Assembly: GCA_937873095.1 (NCBI GenBank)
Contig: CALMVI010000039.1
Span: forward strand, 1 to 42,785
Source of the DNA: an uncultured Acetobacteraceae bacterium
GTDB lineage: Bacteria; Pseudomonadota; Alphaproteobacteria; Acetobacterales; Acetobacteraceae
Direction of reading: 5' to 3'
Length of the DNA stretch: 42,785 nucleotides
Each line of letters begins with the position of its first letter. Within the stretch, counting starts at the first letter, position 1. Below the pieces are notes generated by a model. That model did no database searches. It was not told where the DNA came from and worked only from the letters and a program-made list of their open reading frames with translations. Shown here in pieces: positions 8,141 to 14,782 of this stretch. The position numbers and the translations under genes are program-made.

Positions 8141-9537
8141 CAGTGATTCCTCGAAGCGAAAGCGCGTATGGCGGCCTGGACCTCGCCCAGGTCGCACGCG
8201 GCGCGGGTATATTTCTCGGGACTCTCGTACAGATGCGCAAGGTGCGGGGGCAAAGCCGGCCTGCTGCCCGTCGCGAGCTGCATGGCGTCTGGGAACTTGG
8301 CCGGGTGGGCCGTCGCGGCCGCGATCGTCGGCAGGGGCGCGCACGGCATGGCGCGGGCGGCCGCGATGCCGATGGCGGTGTGCGGGTCGGCAAGGTAGCC
8401 GCATTCGGTGTGCAGGCGGGCGATCTCCGCCGTGGTGCCCGCATCGTCCAGCCGGAAGCCGTGGAACAGCGCGCGCGCATGCTGCCACGCGGCGTGCGGC
8501 ACCTCCATCCGGCCGGTGGCGCGGAAGCCCTGCATGGTGGACGCGGTCAGCGTAGGGTCCCGGCCCAGCAGTTCGAACAGCAGCCGCTCGAAATTGGAGC
8601 TGACGCCGATATCCATGCTGGGCGACAGGCTGGGTGCCACCGTGCGCACGGACATGTCGTTGCCGGCGAGGAAGCGCGTCAGAATGTCGTTGTGGTTGCT
8701 CGCCACCGTCAGCCGGCCCACCGGCAGCCCCATGCGCCGGGCCGCCCAGGCCGCCAGCACGTTGCCGAAATTGCCGGTGGGGACGCTGAACGCCACCTCG
8801 CGCTCCGGCGCGCCGACGGCCAGGGCGGCCGCCACGTAATAGGGGATCTGGGCGGCGATGCGGGCCCAGTTGATCGAGTTCACCGCCGCCAGCTGCATCT
8901 CGCGCCGGAAATCCGCGTCGGCGAACATCGCCTTCACCAGGTCCTGGCAATCGTCGAAATTGCCGTCGACGGCGATGTTGGCGACGTTGGGGGCGTGCAC
9001 CGTCGTCATCTGCCGCCGCTGCACCTCGCTGGTGCGGCCGGCCGGGTGCAGGATCACGATGTCGAGCTGGCTACGGTCCCGGCACGCCTCGATCGCCGCC
9101 GACCCGGTGTCGCCCGAGGTGGCGCCGACGATGGTGATGCGCTGCCCGCGTTCGGCCAGCACGTGGTCGAACAGCCGGCCGAGCAGCTGCATGGCCACGT
9201 CCTTGAACGCCAGGGTGGGGCCGTGGAACAGCTCCAGCGCCCACAACCCCGTCTCCAGCTGCACCAGCGGCACGGTGGCTGGGTGGTGGAACCCTGCATA
9301 GGCATCGCGGCAGAAGCCCAGCAGGGTCTCGAACGGGATGGTGTCACCGGTGAACGGGGCGATGACGCGGGCGGCGAGATCGGCGTAGGGCAGGCCGCGC
9401 AGCCCGCGCAGGTCGGCATGGCTCAGATGCGGCCAGGACTCGGGCATGTACAGCCCGCCATCCTCGGCCAGCCCGTGCAGGAGGACGCCGGCGAAGTCCT
9501 GGCGGGCGGAGTGGCCGCGGGTGGAAGTATAGAACAA
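8140..9537 (-). CDS. thrC: Threonine synthase
   Basis: This enzyme converts O-phosphohomoserine to threonine with pyridoxal phosphate, the last step of threonine synthesis. The 465-residue chain has the YTSTRG N-terminus of the family, the cofactor lysine in HGPTLAFKD, the ATSGDTGSAA phosphate loop and SVPTGNFGNVLAAW. I chose the TTG at 9537, which gives a family-like LFYTSTRG start. The same frame stays open to 9624, but that stretch reads straight through the 44-bp hairpin repeat and is not protein-like. No strong Shine-Dalgarno is seen before the TTG, so translation may be weak or start elsewhere. It is the first gene of an operon with the M16 peptidase and pmbA. Confidence 0.95.
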   Translation of the reverse strand: MFYTSTRGHSARQDFAGVLLHGLAEDGGLYMPESWPHLSHADLRGLRGLPYADLAARVIAPFTGDTIPFETLLGFCRDAYAGFHHPATVPLVQLETGLWALELFHGPTLAFKDVAMQLLGRLFDHVLAERGQRITIVGATSGDTGSAAIEACRDRSQLDIVILHPAGRTSEVQRRQMTTVHAPNVANIAVDGNFDDCQDLVKAMFADADFRREMQLAAVNSINWARIAAQIPYYVAAALAVGAPEREVAFSVPTGNFGNVLAAWAARRMGLPVGRLTVASNHNDILTRFLAGNDMSVRTVAPSLSPSMDIGVSSNFERLLFELLGRDPTLTASTMQGFRATGRMEVPHAAWQHARALFHGFRLDDAGTTAEIARLHTECGYLADPHTAIGIAAARAMPCAPLPTIAAATAHPAKFPDAMQLATGSRPALPPHLAHLYESPEKYTRAACDLGEVQAAIRAFASRNH

Positions 9538-9544
9538 GTCAGGA

Positions 9545-9587
9545 CTGCTTTTTTGAGAAAAAGCAGCAAAAAACTTTTGCTTCCTGG
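9545..9587 (+). repeat. 44-bp double-hairpin repeat, copy 2
   Basis: A 9-bp stem (CTGCTTTTT / AAAAAGCAG) with TGAG loop is followed by CAAAAAACTTTTG, the same two-hairpin plan as copies 1 and 3. The stem sequence differs from copy 1 by paired changes that keep base pairing. It starts only 7 bases beyond the thrC start codon, so it lies in the thrC leader. Confidence 0.8.
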
Positions 9588-9612
9588 TGCGCGCGTCGAT
9601 CCCGCCGCGCGC

Positions 9613-9656
9613 CCCAATGAACAAAAGTCTTTTGGTTCTTTTCTTCAGAAAAGAAC
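9613..9656 (-). repeat. 44-bp double-hairpin repeat, copy 3 (inverted)
   Basis: Reading the minus strand, this copy has stem GTTCTTTTC / GAAAAGAAC with a TGAA loop, then CAAAAGACTTTTG and a TTCATTGGG tail close to copy 1 (TTTATTAGG). It faces copy 2 across about 25 bases, forming an inverted pair. It lies 9 bases downstream of the stop of the 80-codon gene, where it could terminate transcription. Confidence 0.8.
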
Positions 9657-9664
9657 ATTCTTCC

Positions 9665-9907
9665 CTAAACCTTGGCCATCACCTTCTGCGGCGTCCGAGC
9701 GATCGACTTGATCGCCGCACGCTTCCGCCCCGACGCTTCGCCGATCTCCCGGTCCTGCGCCTCGATATAGGCCTTGGCCGGCTCGTCCCCGTCCAGCCCG
9801 CCCAGCTCGGTGAACGGCACGCGCCGGTTGGAGCTGCGGGTGCCGTCGGCATACGTCACGTCGAACGCCACGAAGCTGCTGAGGATGCGGCGCTTAGGGG
9901 CCATCAT
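9665..9907 (-). CDS. Small conserved hypothetical protein (about 80 aa)
   Basis: A basic 80-residue protein with a recognisable core, FDVTYADGTRSSNRRVPFTE, followed by LDGDEPAKAYIEAQDREI. I recall similar unnamed small proteins in alphaproteobacteria, with no known function. No signal peptide or membrane segment is seen. There are two adjacent start codons (9907 and 9904). Both lie inside the end of the upstream 60-codon gene, so the two are probably co-translated. Confidence 0.65.
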   Translation of the reverse strand: MMAPKRRILSSFVAFDVTYADGTRSSNRRVPFTELGGLDGDEPAKAYIEAQDREIGEASGRKRAAIKSIARTPQKVMAKV

Positions 9908-10076
9908 GCAGGTCCGGCTCGGCTGCCGCGTCGGCGTCGGACGGCTCGGCCGGCGGCTCCCCTGCGGCCGCGCGGCGCTTGGCCTCCGCCTTCTCGGCCT
10001 TCTTGGCCTCCGCCTTGGCTTCCTTGGCACGCTCGCGCTCGGCGCGCTGGAAATTGTAGTTGGGCTTGAACACCAT
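9894..10076 (-). CDS. Small Lys/Ala/Glu-rich hypothetical protein (60 aa)
   Basis: The 60-residue product starts MVFKPNYNFQRAERERAKEA, continues as a charged helix rich in Ala, Lys and Glu, and ends in an acidic tail. The MxFKPNYNxQRAER start is one I recall from unannotated small proteins in related bacteria, which supports a real gene and this ATG rather than the in-frame start six codons upstream. Its last 14 bases overlap the following 80-residue gene. The long charged helix suggests binding to RNA, DNA or a protein partner, but nothing specific can be claimed. Confidence 0.6.
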   Translation of the reverse strand: MVFKPNYNFQRAERERAKEAKAEAKKAEKAEAKRRAAAGEPPAEPSDADAAAEPDLHDGP

Positions 10077-10149
10077 CGCAAAATCCTCGGGCACGTCAGG
10101 TCAGTGGGGGTTTATGGCAGACGCGGCGCGGTTCGGCCACCTGCGGCCG

Positions 10150-10440
10150 TCAGGGCGCCAGCCGGTCGATCGCCGCCGCGAGCTTCAGGTCCCGCCCCGA
10201 CAGCCCGCCGGTGTCGTGCGTGGTCAGCGTGATGGTGACGCGGTTGTAGACGTTCTCCCATTCCGGGTGGTGGTCCTGGGCCTCCGCCAGCAGCGCCACG
10301 CGGTTCATGAAGCCCCAGGCGGCGCTGAAATCGGCAAACTTCAGCACGCGCCGGATCGCATCGCGGTCGGGCAGCACCGCCCAGTGCGGCAGCGTCTGCG
10401 ACAGGGCGGCGCGTTGCTCATCGGTCAGTGGTGCGGGCAT
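10150..10440 (-). CDS. 4a-hydroxytetrahydrobiopterin dehydratase (PCD/DCoH)
   Basis: The 96-residue product has the full family signature: [20 protein letters not shown] followed by [16 protein letters not shown], including the paired active-site histidines and the distal histidine and aspartate. The enzyme dehydrates 4a-carbinolamine pterin during recycling of tetrahydropterin used by aromatic amino acid hydroxylases. Many bacteria carry it without a visible hydroxylase, as here. The ATG at 10440 gives the usual short family length; an earlier in-frame start at 10470 would add 10 unlikely residues. It is divergent from the zincin gene with only 28 bases between the starts. Confidence 0.93.
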   Translation of the reverse strand: MPAPLTDEQRAALSQTLPHWAVLPDRDAIRRVLKFADFSAAWGFMNRVALLAEAQDHHPEWENVYNRVTITLTTHDTGGLSGRDLKLAAAIDRLAP

Positions 10441-10468
10441 TCTGCGGTCCGATCCTTCGGTCAGGAAC

Positions 10469-10876
10469 ATGATGCCAGCCTACACCACGCCGCCCACCGA
10501 GGACGACATCCTCGAACTTGCCGAGGCAGCGCTCGCCGCCCTGCCGCAGACCCTGTCCAGGCATCTCAAGGGCGTGGCCATCCTGGTCGAGGACCTGGCC
10601 GACGAGGAGACCCTCGCCTCGGTCGGCCTGGACAACCCTTGGGAGCTGACCGGGCTGTACCACGGCACGCCGATCCCCGAGCGAAGCGTGTCCGACCCCG
10701 TGCGGCGCCCCGACCACATCGTGCTCTACCGCCTGGCGATCCTGGCCGAGTGGGTCGAGGCGGGCGAAGACCTGTCCCGCCTGGTGGCCAGCGTGCTGGT
10801 GCACGAGGTGGCGCATCATTTCGGGTTTTCCGACGCCGACATCGAGCGGATCGAGGCCGACATGCTGGGGCGGTAG
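10469..10876 (+). CDS. Small zincin-like metallopeptidase family protein
   Basis: The 135-residue protein has a zinc-protease motif, HEVAHH, at residues 112-117 inside [20 protein letters not shown], close to the C-terminus. This is typical of the small 'zincin_1' (MMP-like, DUF1025-type) family. The segment [15 protein letters not shown] before it is also family-typical. Activity and substrates of these proteins are not established. Two consecutive ATGs (10469, 10472) can serve as start. No signal peptide is seen, so it is probably cytosolic. Confidence 0.9.
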   Translation: MMPAYTTPPTEDDILELAEAALAALPQTLSRHLKGVAILVEDLADEETLASVGLDNPWELTGLYHGTPIPERSVSDPVRRPDHIVLYRLAILAEWVEAGEDLSRLVASVLVHEVAHHFGFSDADIERIEADMLGR

Positions 10877-10905
10877 AGCAGATCCCGGTCAGACGGACAG
10901 GCTCA

Positions 10906-11010
10906 AGAGCAGCATCAGCCCGACTGGAATCAGTCTGGCTGATAAAGCTGCTCGCCAATACAAAAACCTAGAGCGGGTCAGGCTGACACAGTCAGCATGA
11001 ACCCGCTCTA
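10906..11010 (+). repeat. 105-bp double-hairpin intergenic repeat, copy A
   Basis: A nearly identical 105-bp sequence lies at 21806-21910. It has two parts: an outer GAGCAGC/GCTGCTC stem around a short inner stem near GACTGGAATCAGTC, then a long stem TAGAGCGGGT / ACCCGCTCTA with an inner GCTGAC/GTCAGC. Shared ends with strong internal symmetry and no coding capacity fit a MITE-like or REP-like element. A truncated, related stretch (AGCAGATCCCGGTCAGA) precedes it at about 10876-10905. With that stretch it fills most of the 214-base gap between the zincin gene and the small ORF. Confidence 0.85.
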
Positions 11011-11090
11011 GGCGCCCGGGATCGGCCGGCAACAACGATGCGCGCGGCACGTTCCATGCCTCGCCCACGCGGCACCCTCGAGGAGGTTCC

Positions 11091-11243
11091 ATGAGCGAAG
11101 ACACCGAGAACGCCACGCCGGCCGGCGGCGAGCCCGACAAGCCGGCCACGCCGCCAAAGGGCGGCCAGGCGCCCCACCCGGTCGACACCGGCGCGCAGGA
11201 GGAGGCGGCACAGGAGCGCGTCGACACCGGCGGCTACAATTGA
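11091..11243 (+). CDS. 50-aa disordered small protein, coupled to patatin gene
   Basis: This 50-residue ORF has a perfect AGGAGG ribosome binding site at 11081-11086, five bases before its ATG. The product is Pro/Gly/Glu-rich and likely disordered, with a C-terminal QEEAAQERVDTGGY motif that I recall from small hypothetical proteins of Acetobacteraceae. Its stop TGA overlaps the TTG start of the patatin-like gene, so reading this ORF probably drives initiation of the lipase. It may be a real small protein, a leader for coupling, or both. Confidence 0.7.
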   Translation: MSEDTENATPAGGEPDKPATPPKGGQAPHPVDTGAQEEAAQERVDTGGYN

Positions 11244-12490
11244 ACGTCGCCTTCCGGACCGACGGCCTGCCCAGGCAGTCCGCGCTGGTGCTGGCGGGCG
11301 GCATCGCCATGGGCGCGTTCGAGGCCGGCGCCTACGCGGCACTGGACCAGGCGGGGCTTGCCGACAGCATCGCCTGGGTCGCGGGAAGCTCGATCGGCGC
11401 GGTCACGGCGTGCATCATCGCCGGCAACCCGCCAGAGGACAGGACCGAGGCGCTGCGCCGGTTCTGGGCCAAGGCCACGAGCCATCCGCTGCCGGCTGCG
11501 TCGTTCTGGTTCGGCGCCCCGGCGGACGGGGCTTGGCCGTTCGGCGCCCCGGCGAGCGGAGCTTGGCCGTTCGGCGCCCCGGCGAGCGGGGCTCGGCCGT
11601 TCGGCGCCCCGGCGAGCGGGGCTTGGCCGTTCGGCGCCCCGGCGAGCGGGGCTTGGCGGCAGGCCTACAACCAGGCCAGCGTGTGGCAGACGCTGTGGTT
11701 CGGGCGCCCCGGCCTGTTCACGCCGCGCCTGGCAACGCTCGCCAGGGCCGGCGCGAACGACGTGCCTGCGCTGTACGATCTGGCGCCGATGCGCGCCCAG
11801 CTCGACGCCCTGGTCGATTTCGACCGCCTGAACCAGGGGGCAGTGCGCGTCAGCCTCGCCGCCACCGACGTGGTCGGCGGGGAGCGCGTGGTGTTCGACA
11901 CCGCGCACGGGACAATGCTGACCGCGGACCACATCCTTGCCTCCTGCGCGCTGCTGCCGCTGTTCGCGCCTGTCGAGGTCGAGGGCCGGCTGCTCGGCGA
12001 TGGCGGGCTGTCGTCCAACACGCCGCTCGACCTGGTTCTGAGCGACCCGGCCGCGCGCGACCTGCGCTGCTTCGTCGTCGACCTGTTCGCGCCGGAGGGC
12101 CGGCGCCCGCACAGCCTGGCCGCCAGCGCCTCGCGCGCCGGCGACCTGGCCTTCGGCAACCAGACGGCCCGGCTGCTGGAAGCGCAGGCGCGCGAGGACC
12201 GCCTGCGCCTGTCGATCGCCGAGCTTGACGCGCTGCTGACGCCCGAGCAGCGCGCCCAGCCGGAGGTTGCCGCCATGCTGAGGCAGGGCCGGACCAGGCC
12301 CGCGGACGTGGTCTGCATCGGCTACCGCGCCGGCCTGGACGAGGCAGGGCTCGGCAAGCCGTTCGACTTTTCCAGCGCCACCATCGCCGACCGCTGGCGT
12401 GCCGGGCAGGACCGCATGTTCGCCGCGCTATCCGGCCCCGCCGGCACGGACGACGCGGGCGGACGCCAAAGGACTCAGACGGCTGGCTGA
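11240..12490 (+). CDS. Patatin-like phospholipase family protein
   Basis: The 416-residue product is a patatin-fold serine acyl hydrolase, expected to cleave fatty acyl esters of membrane or storage lipids. The oxyanion-hole stretch LVLAGGIAMGAFEAGAYAAL is at residues 16-35, the nucleophile elbow GSSIG has its serine at residue 51, and the dyad aspartate is D254 in GDGGLSSN. Between them, residues about 91-140 are five tandem 10-residue units of the type FGAPASGAWP, encoded by a 30-bp minisatellite and not expected in the family. The start is TTG at 11240, overlapping the stop of the preceding 50-codon ORF. No classical signal peptide is seen. The gene converges on the OmpA-type gene with a 19-base gap. 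Confidence 0.9.
   Translation: MNVAFRTDGLPRQSALVLAGGIAMGAFEAGAYAALDQAGLADSIAWVAGSSIGAVTACIIAGNPPEDRTEALRRFWAKATSHPLPAASFWFGAPADGAWPFGAPASGAWPFGAPASGARPFGAPASGAWPFGAPASGAWRQAYNQASVWQTLWFGRPGLFTPRLATLARAGANDVPALYDLAPMRAQLDALVDFDRLNQGAVRVSLAATDVVGGERVVFDTAHGTMLTADHILASCALLPLFAPVEVEGRLLGDGGLSSNTPLDLVLSDPAARDLRCFVVDLFAPEGRRPHSLAASASRAGDLAFGNQTARLLEAQAREDRLRLSIAELDALLTPEQRAQPEVAAMLRQGRTRPADVVCIGYRAGLDEAGLGKPFDFSSATIADRWRAGQDRMFAALSGPAGTDDAGGRQRTQTAG
11510..11659 (+). repeat. 30-bp in-frame minisatellite (5 copies) within the patatin gene
   Basis: Five head-to-tail 30-bp units begin at 11510, 11540, 11570, 11600 and 11630, differing at only a few positions. Each encodes ten residues of the type FGAPASGAWP. 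The unit length is a multiple of three, so copy-number change would keep the lipase in frame and alter only loop length. Confidence 0.97.
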
Positions 12491-12509
12491 CACGCCGCCG
12501 GCGGCCGGC

Positions 12510-13688
12510 TTACCTCAGCACGATCTCCACCCGCCGGTTCTGCGGCTCGCGCACGCCCTTGGCCGTCTGCACCAGGGGGTTGCTCTCGCCGAAGCCGTGG
12601 ATGGTGATCTCGCCGCGGGCCACGCCGTCGCGCACCAGCTCTGCCTCCACGCTCTGCGCGCGGCGCACCGAGAGGCGCTGGTTGTAGGCGGCGGTGCCTG
12701 ACAGGTCGGTGTAGCCGTTCACCTCGATGCGCGTGGTCTGCACGTGGGTGCTGGCCTGCGCCGCCTCGGCCACGATCTGCCGCGCCCGCCCGGTCAGGTC
12801 GGCGCGGTCCCAGTCGAAGAACACCAGGTAGGTGCGCGAAGGCTCCGGCGCGGGTGCCGCCGGCTGGGCCGTGGCTGCCGCGGCCGCCGGCAGCGGCGAA
12901 GCAGGCTGGAACAGCGCGTAGCGGAAGCCGAGGATGACCTGGTGGTTGAGGTCGTTGGTGAAGTGGCGGTTTCCCGTGCTCTGAACGATCTCGTAACGCG
13001 CCCTGGTCGTCGGCGGCGCCAGAACCAGGACCTGGCGTTGCGTGGTCAGCTGGAACGCGGGCAGCGGGTCGAGCAGTCCCATGAACCGGTAATCCGCGGT
13101 GAAGGACAGGCCTGGAACGAACGGGATCGGCACGGACACGCCGGCGATGCCCTGGTAGGCGAACCCGCCCACGGTCTGATCGTGGAAGAAGCTGCGCGTT
13201 CCCCCGTCCGAGAGCGGCAGCGGTGTTACGCCGATCGCGTTCTGGCTGAACGGCCTGTGCTCCACCGCCTGTCCGCCGGCGCCGATGCCGAGATAGGGGG
13301 ATACCGGCAGGCTGATGTCCAGGTCGAACAGGACGTTGACGAAACCGCCGTATTTCTTCTCCTCGCCCCCCGCGCGACGCGGCGGATTGGTGCCGAAATT
13401 CGTTTCCCCCTTCGCCCCGCGCACCACGTTGCTGAGGTAGTCGCCCTCGAGCTCCAGCCGGAACCCGTTGCCCAGCCCGTACCCGGCGCTCGCCTCGCCC
13501 GCAAAACCGGGATGGAAGGTGTAGATCACGTTGTTGTCGAAGCCGAGCGACGGCGCGGGCGCCACGATCTCGTTCTGCTGCAGGTTCACGCCCGCGCCCA
13601 GGCTGACATAAGGCCCGGCAACGGGAGGGGCGGCGTAGGATAGGGGCGGCGCCAGAACCGAGCACAGTGCCAGACCCGAAACTCTCAT
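12510..13688 (-). CDS. Outer membrane beta-barrel protein with C-terminal OmpA domain
   Basis: The 392-residue protein starts with a signal peptide (MRVSGLALCSVLAPPLSYA). It continues as an OMP_b-brl-like barrel of alternating strands (about residues 25-260, e.g. GPYVSLGAGVNLQQNE and PYLGIGAGGQAVE), then an Ala/Pro linker. The C-terminal OmpA/MotB-type domain (about 275-392) has VNGYTDLSGTAAYNQRLSVR and ENRR-like NRRVEIVLR, the features that bind peptidoglycan diaminopimelate. It therefore probably anchors the outer membrane to the wall. The ATG at 13688 begins the signal peptide; an upstream in-frame start adds nine residues without purpose. It stands alone, ending towards the patatin gene. 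Confidence 0.92.
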   Translation of the reverse strand: MRVSGLALCSVLAPPLSYAAPPVAGPYVSLGAGVNLQQNEIVAPAPSLGFDNNVIYTFHPGFAGEASAGYGLGNGFRLELEGDYLSNVVRGAKGETNFGTNPPRRAGGEEKKYGGFVNVLFDLDISLPVSPYLGIGAGGQAVEHRPFSQNAIGVTPLPLSDGGTRSFFHDQTVGGFAYQGIAGVSVPIPFVPGLSFTADYRFMGLLDPLPAFQLTTQRQVLVLAPPTTRARYEIVQSTGNRHFTNDLNHQVILGFRYALFQPASPLPAAAAATAQPAAPAPEPSRTYLVFFDWDRADLTGRARQIVAEAAQASTHVQTTRIEVNGYTDLSGTAAYNQRLSVRRAQSVEAELVRDGVARGEITIHGFGESNPLVQTAKGVREPQNRRVEIVLR

Positions 13689-13765
13689 CGCACGCTCCCC
13701 AGCAACCCCGCGCATGTGTCATGCAGCCCGTTCGACGACAATGACCGCCTGGGCAGCGCACCGAT

Positions 13766-14680
13766 TTACGCGGCCAGTGTGTCTTTCAGGCCCTGCTCCA
13801 GCGTGGTCAGGGCCGACAGGCGCAGCATGGCCCGCGCGCGCTCCGGCGAGCCCACCGACCGGCGGATGTCGCCCGCCCGCGCCGGGCCGTGCAGGATGGC
13901 GGCGTTGGTCCGGCAAAGGCGCTGCAGCGACTCGGCCAGCATCAGAACCGAGGTCTCGCGCCCCGTGCACACGTTGCACACGTAGGCGCCTGGCTCGGCG
14001 CTGACGAACGCCATCGCGGCCGCCAGATGCGCCACCACGTCGGCCACGTAGACGAAATCCCGCGACTGGCCGCCATCGCCGTGCACGGTGACCGGCGCGC
14101 CGCGCGCGGCGCGGGCCGCGAAGATGGAAATCACGCCGCTATAGGGCGAGTTTGGGTCCTGGCGCGGCCCGTAGACGTTGAAGAAGCGCAGGCCGAAACT
14201 CGGCACACCGTGCACGCCCCAGCCCACGGCGGCATGCAGTTCGGAGCCGTACTTGTCCGCGCCGTAGGCCGTGCGCGGCGCGGGCGCCAGCGCCTCGTGC
14301 GCCACCGCGTCCCCCACGTCGCCGTAAACCGCGGCCGAGGACGCATAGACCACGGGCAGGTGCTGCGCCCGGCACGCATCCAGCACGGCGATCGAGCCGG
14401 TCAGGTTCACCCGGTGGGTGCCGGCCCAGTCCTCGTTGCCGCGCGCCACCGAGGCGATCGCGGCCAGGTGGAAGCACGCATCCGCGCCGTCCAGCGCCCG
14501 CGCCACGGACCGCGCGTCGCACACGTCGGCCACGATCAGCTCCGCCCGCGGATCGAGGTTGCGCCGGTGGCCTGTCGAAAGATCATCCAGCACGCGTACC
14601 GCATGGCCCGCCGCCAGCAACGAGTCGGTCAGATGCGAACCGATGAAGCCGGCGCCGCCGGTGACCAAAGTGGTCGGCAT
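13766..14680 (-). CDS. NAD-dependent epimerase/dehydratase (UDP-glucose/UDP-GlcNAc 4-epimerase-like)
   Basis: The 304-residue enzyme is an extended short-chain dehydrogenase acting on nucleotide sugars. The NAD-binding GGAGFIGSH is at residues 8-16. The catalytic YxxxK is Y139/K143 (AYGADK), with an upstream serine pair in YASSAAVYGD. The block GLRFFNVYGPRQDPNSPYSG is typical of UDP-hexose C4-epimerases such as GalE/WbpP-type enzymes. Exact substrate specificity is not deducible. The ATG at 14680 is preceded by GGAG. It is divergent from glmU across about 100 bases, so an N-acetylated substrate such as UDP-GlcNAc is attractive but only inferred from position. Confidence 0.9.
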   Translation of the reverse strand: MPTTLVTGGAGFIGSHLTDSLLAAGHAVRVLDDLSTGHRRNLDPRAELIVADVCDARSVARALDGADACFHLAAIASVARGNEDWAGTHRVNLTGSIAVLDACRAQHLPVVYASSAAVYGDVGDAVAHEALAPAPRTAYGADKYGSELHAAVGWGVHGVPSFGLRFFNVYGPRQDPNSPYSGVISIFAARAARGAPVTVHGDGGQSRDFVYVADVVAHLAAAMAFVSAEPGAYVCNVCTGRETSVLMLAESLQRLCRTNAAILHGPARAGDIRRSVGSPERARAMLRLSALTTLEQGLKDTLAA

Positions 14681-14782
14681 GGGCGTCTCCTGGAACGTGA
14701 CGATACTGACATGACCTGGCGTGAAAACAAAATGCGCCGTCCTGCGCTTTACCGGCGGACGGCGGGCCCGGTAGAAGCACGC

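Noticed and set aside
9538-9624. N-terminal extension of threonine synthase
   Set aside because: It reads through the 44-bp hairpin repeat and does not resemble the family N-terminus.
12491-12535. CCGCCGGCGG palindrome between patatin and OmpA gene ends as an intrinsic terminator
   Set aside because: The stem is short and there is no T-tract; GC-rich palindromes are expected by chance in this DNA.
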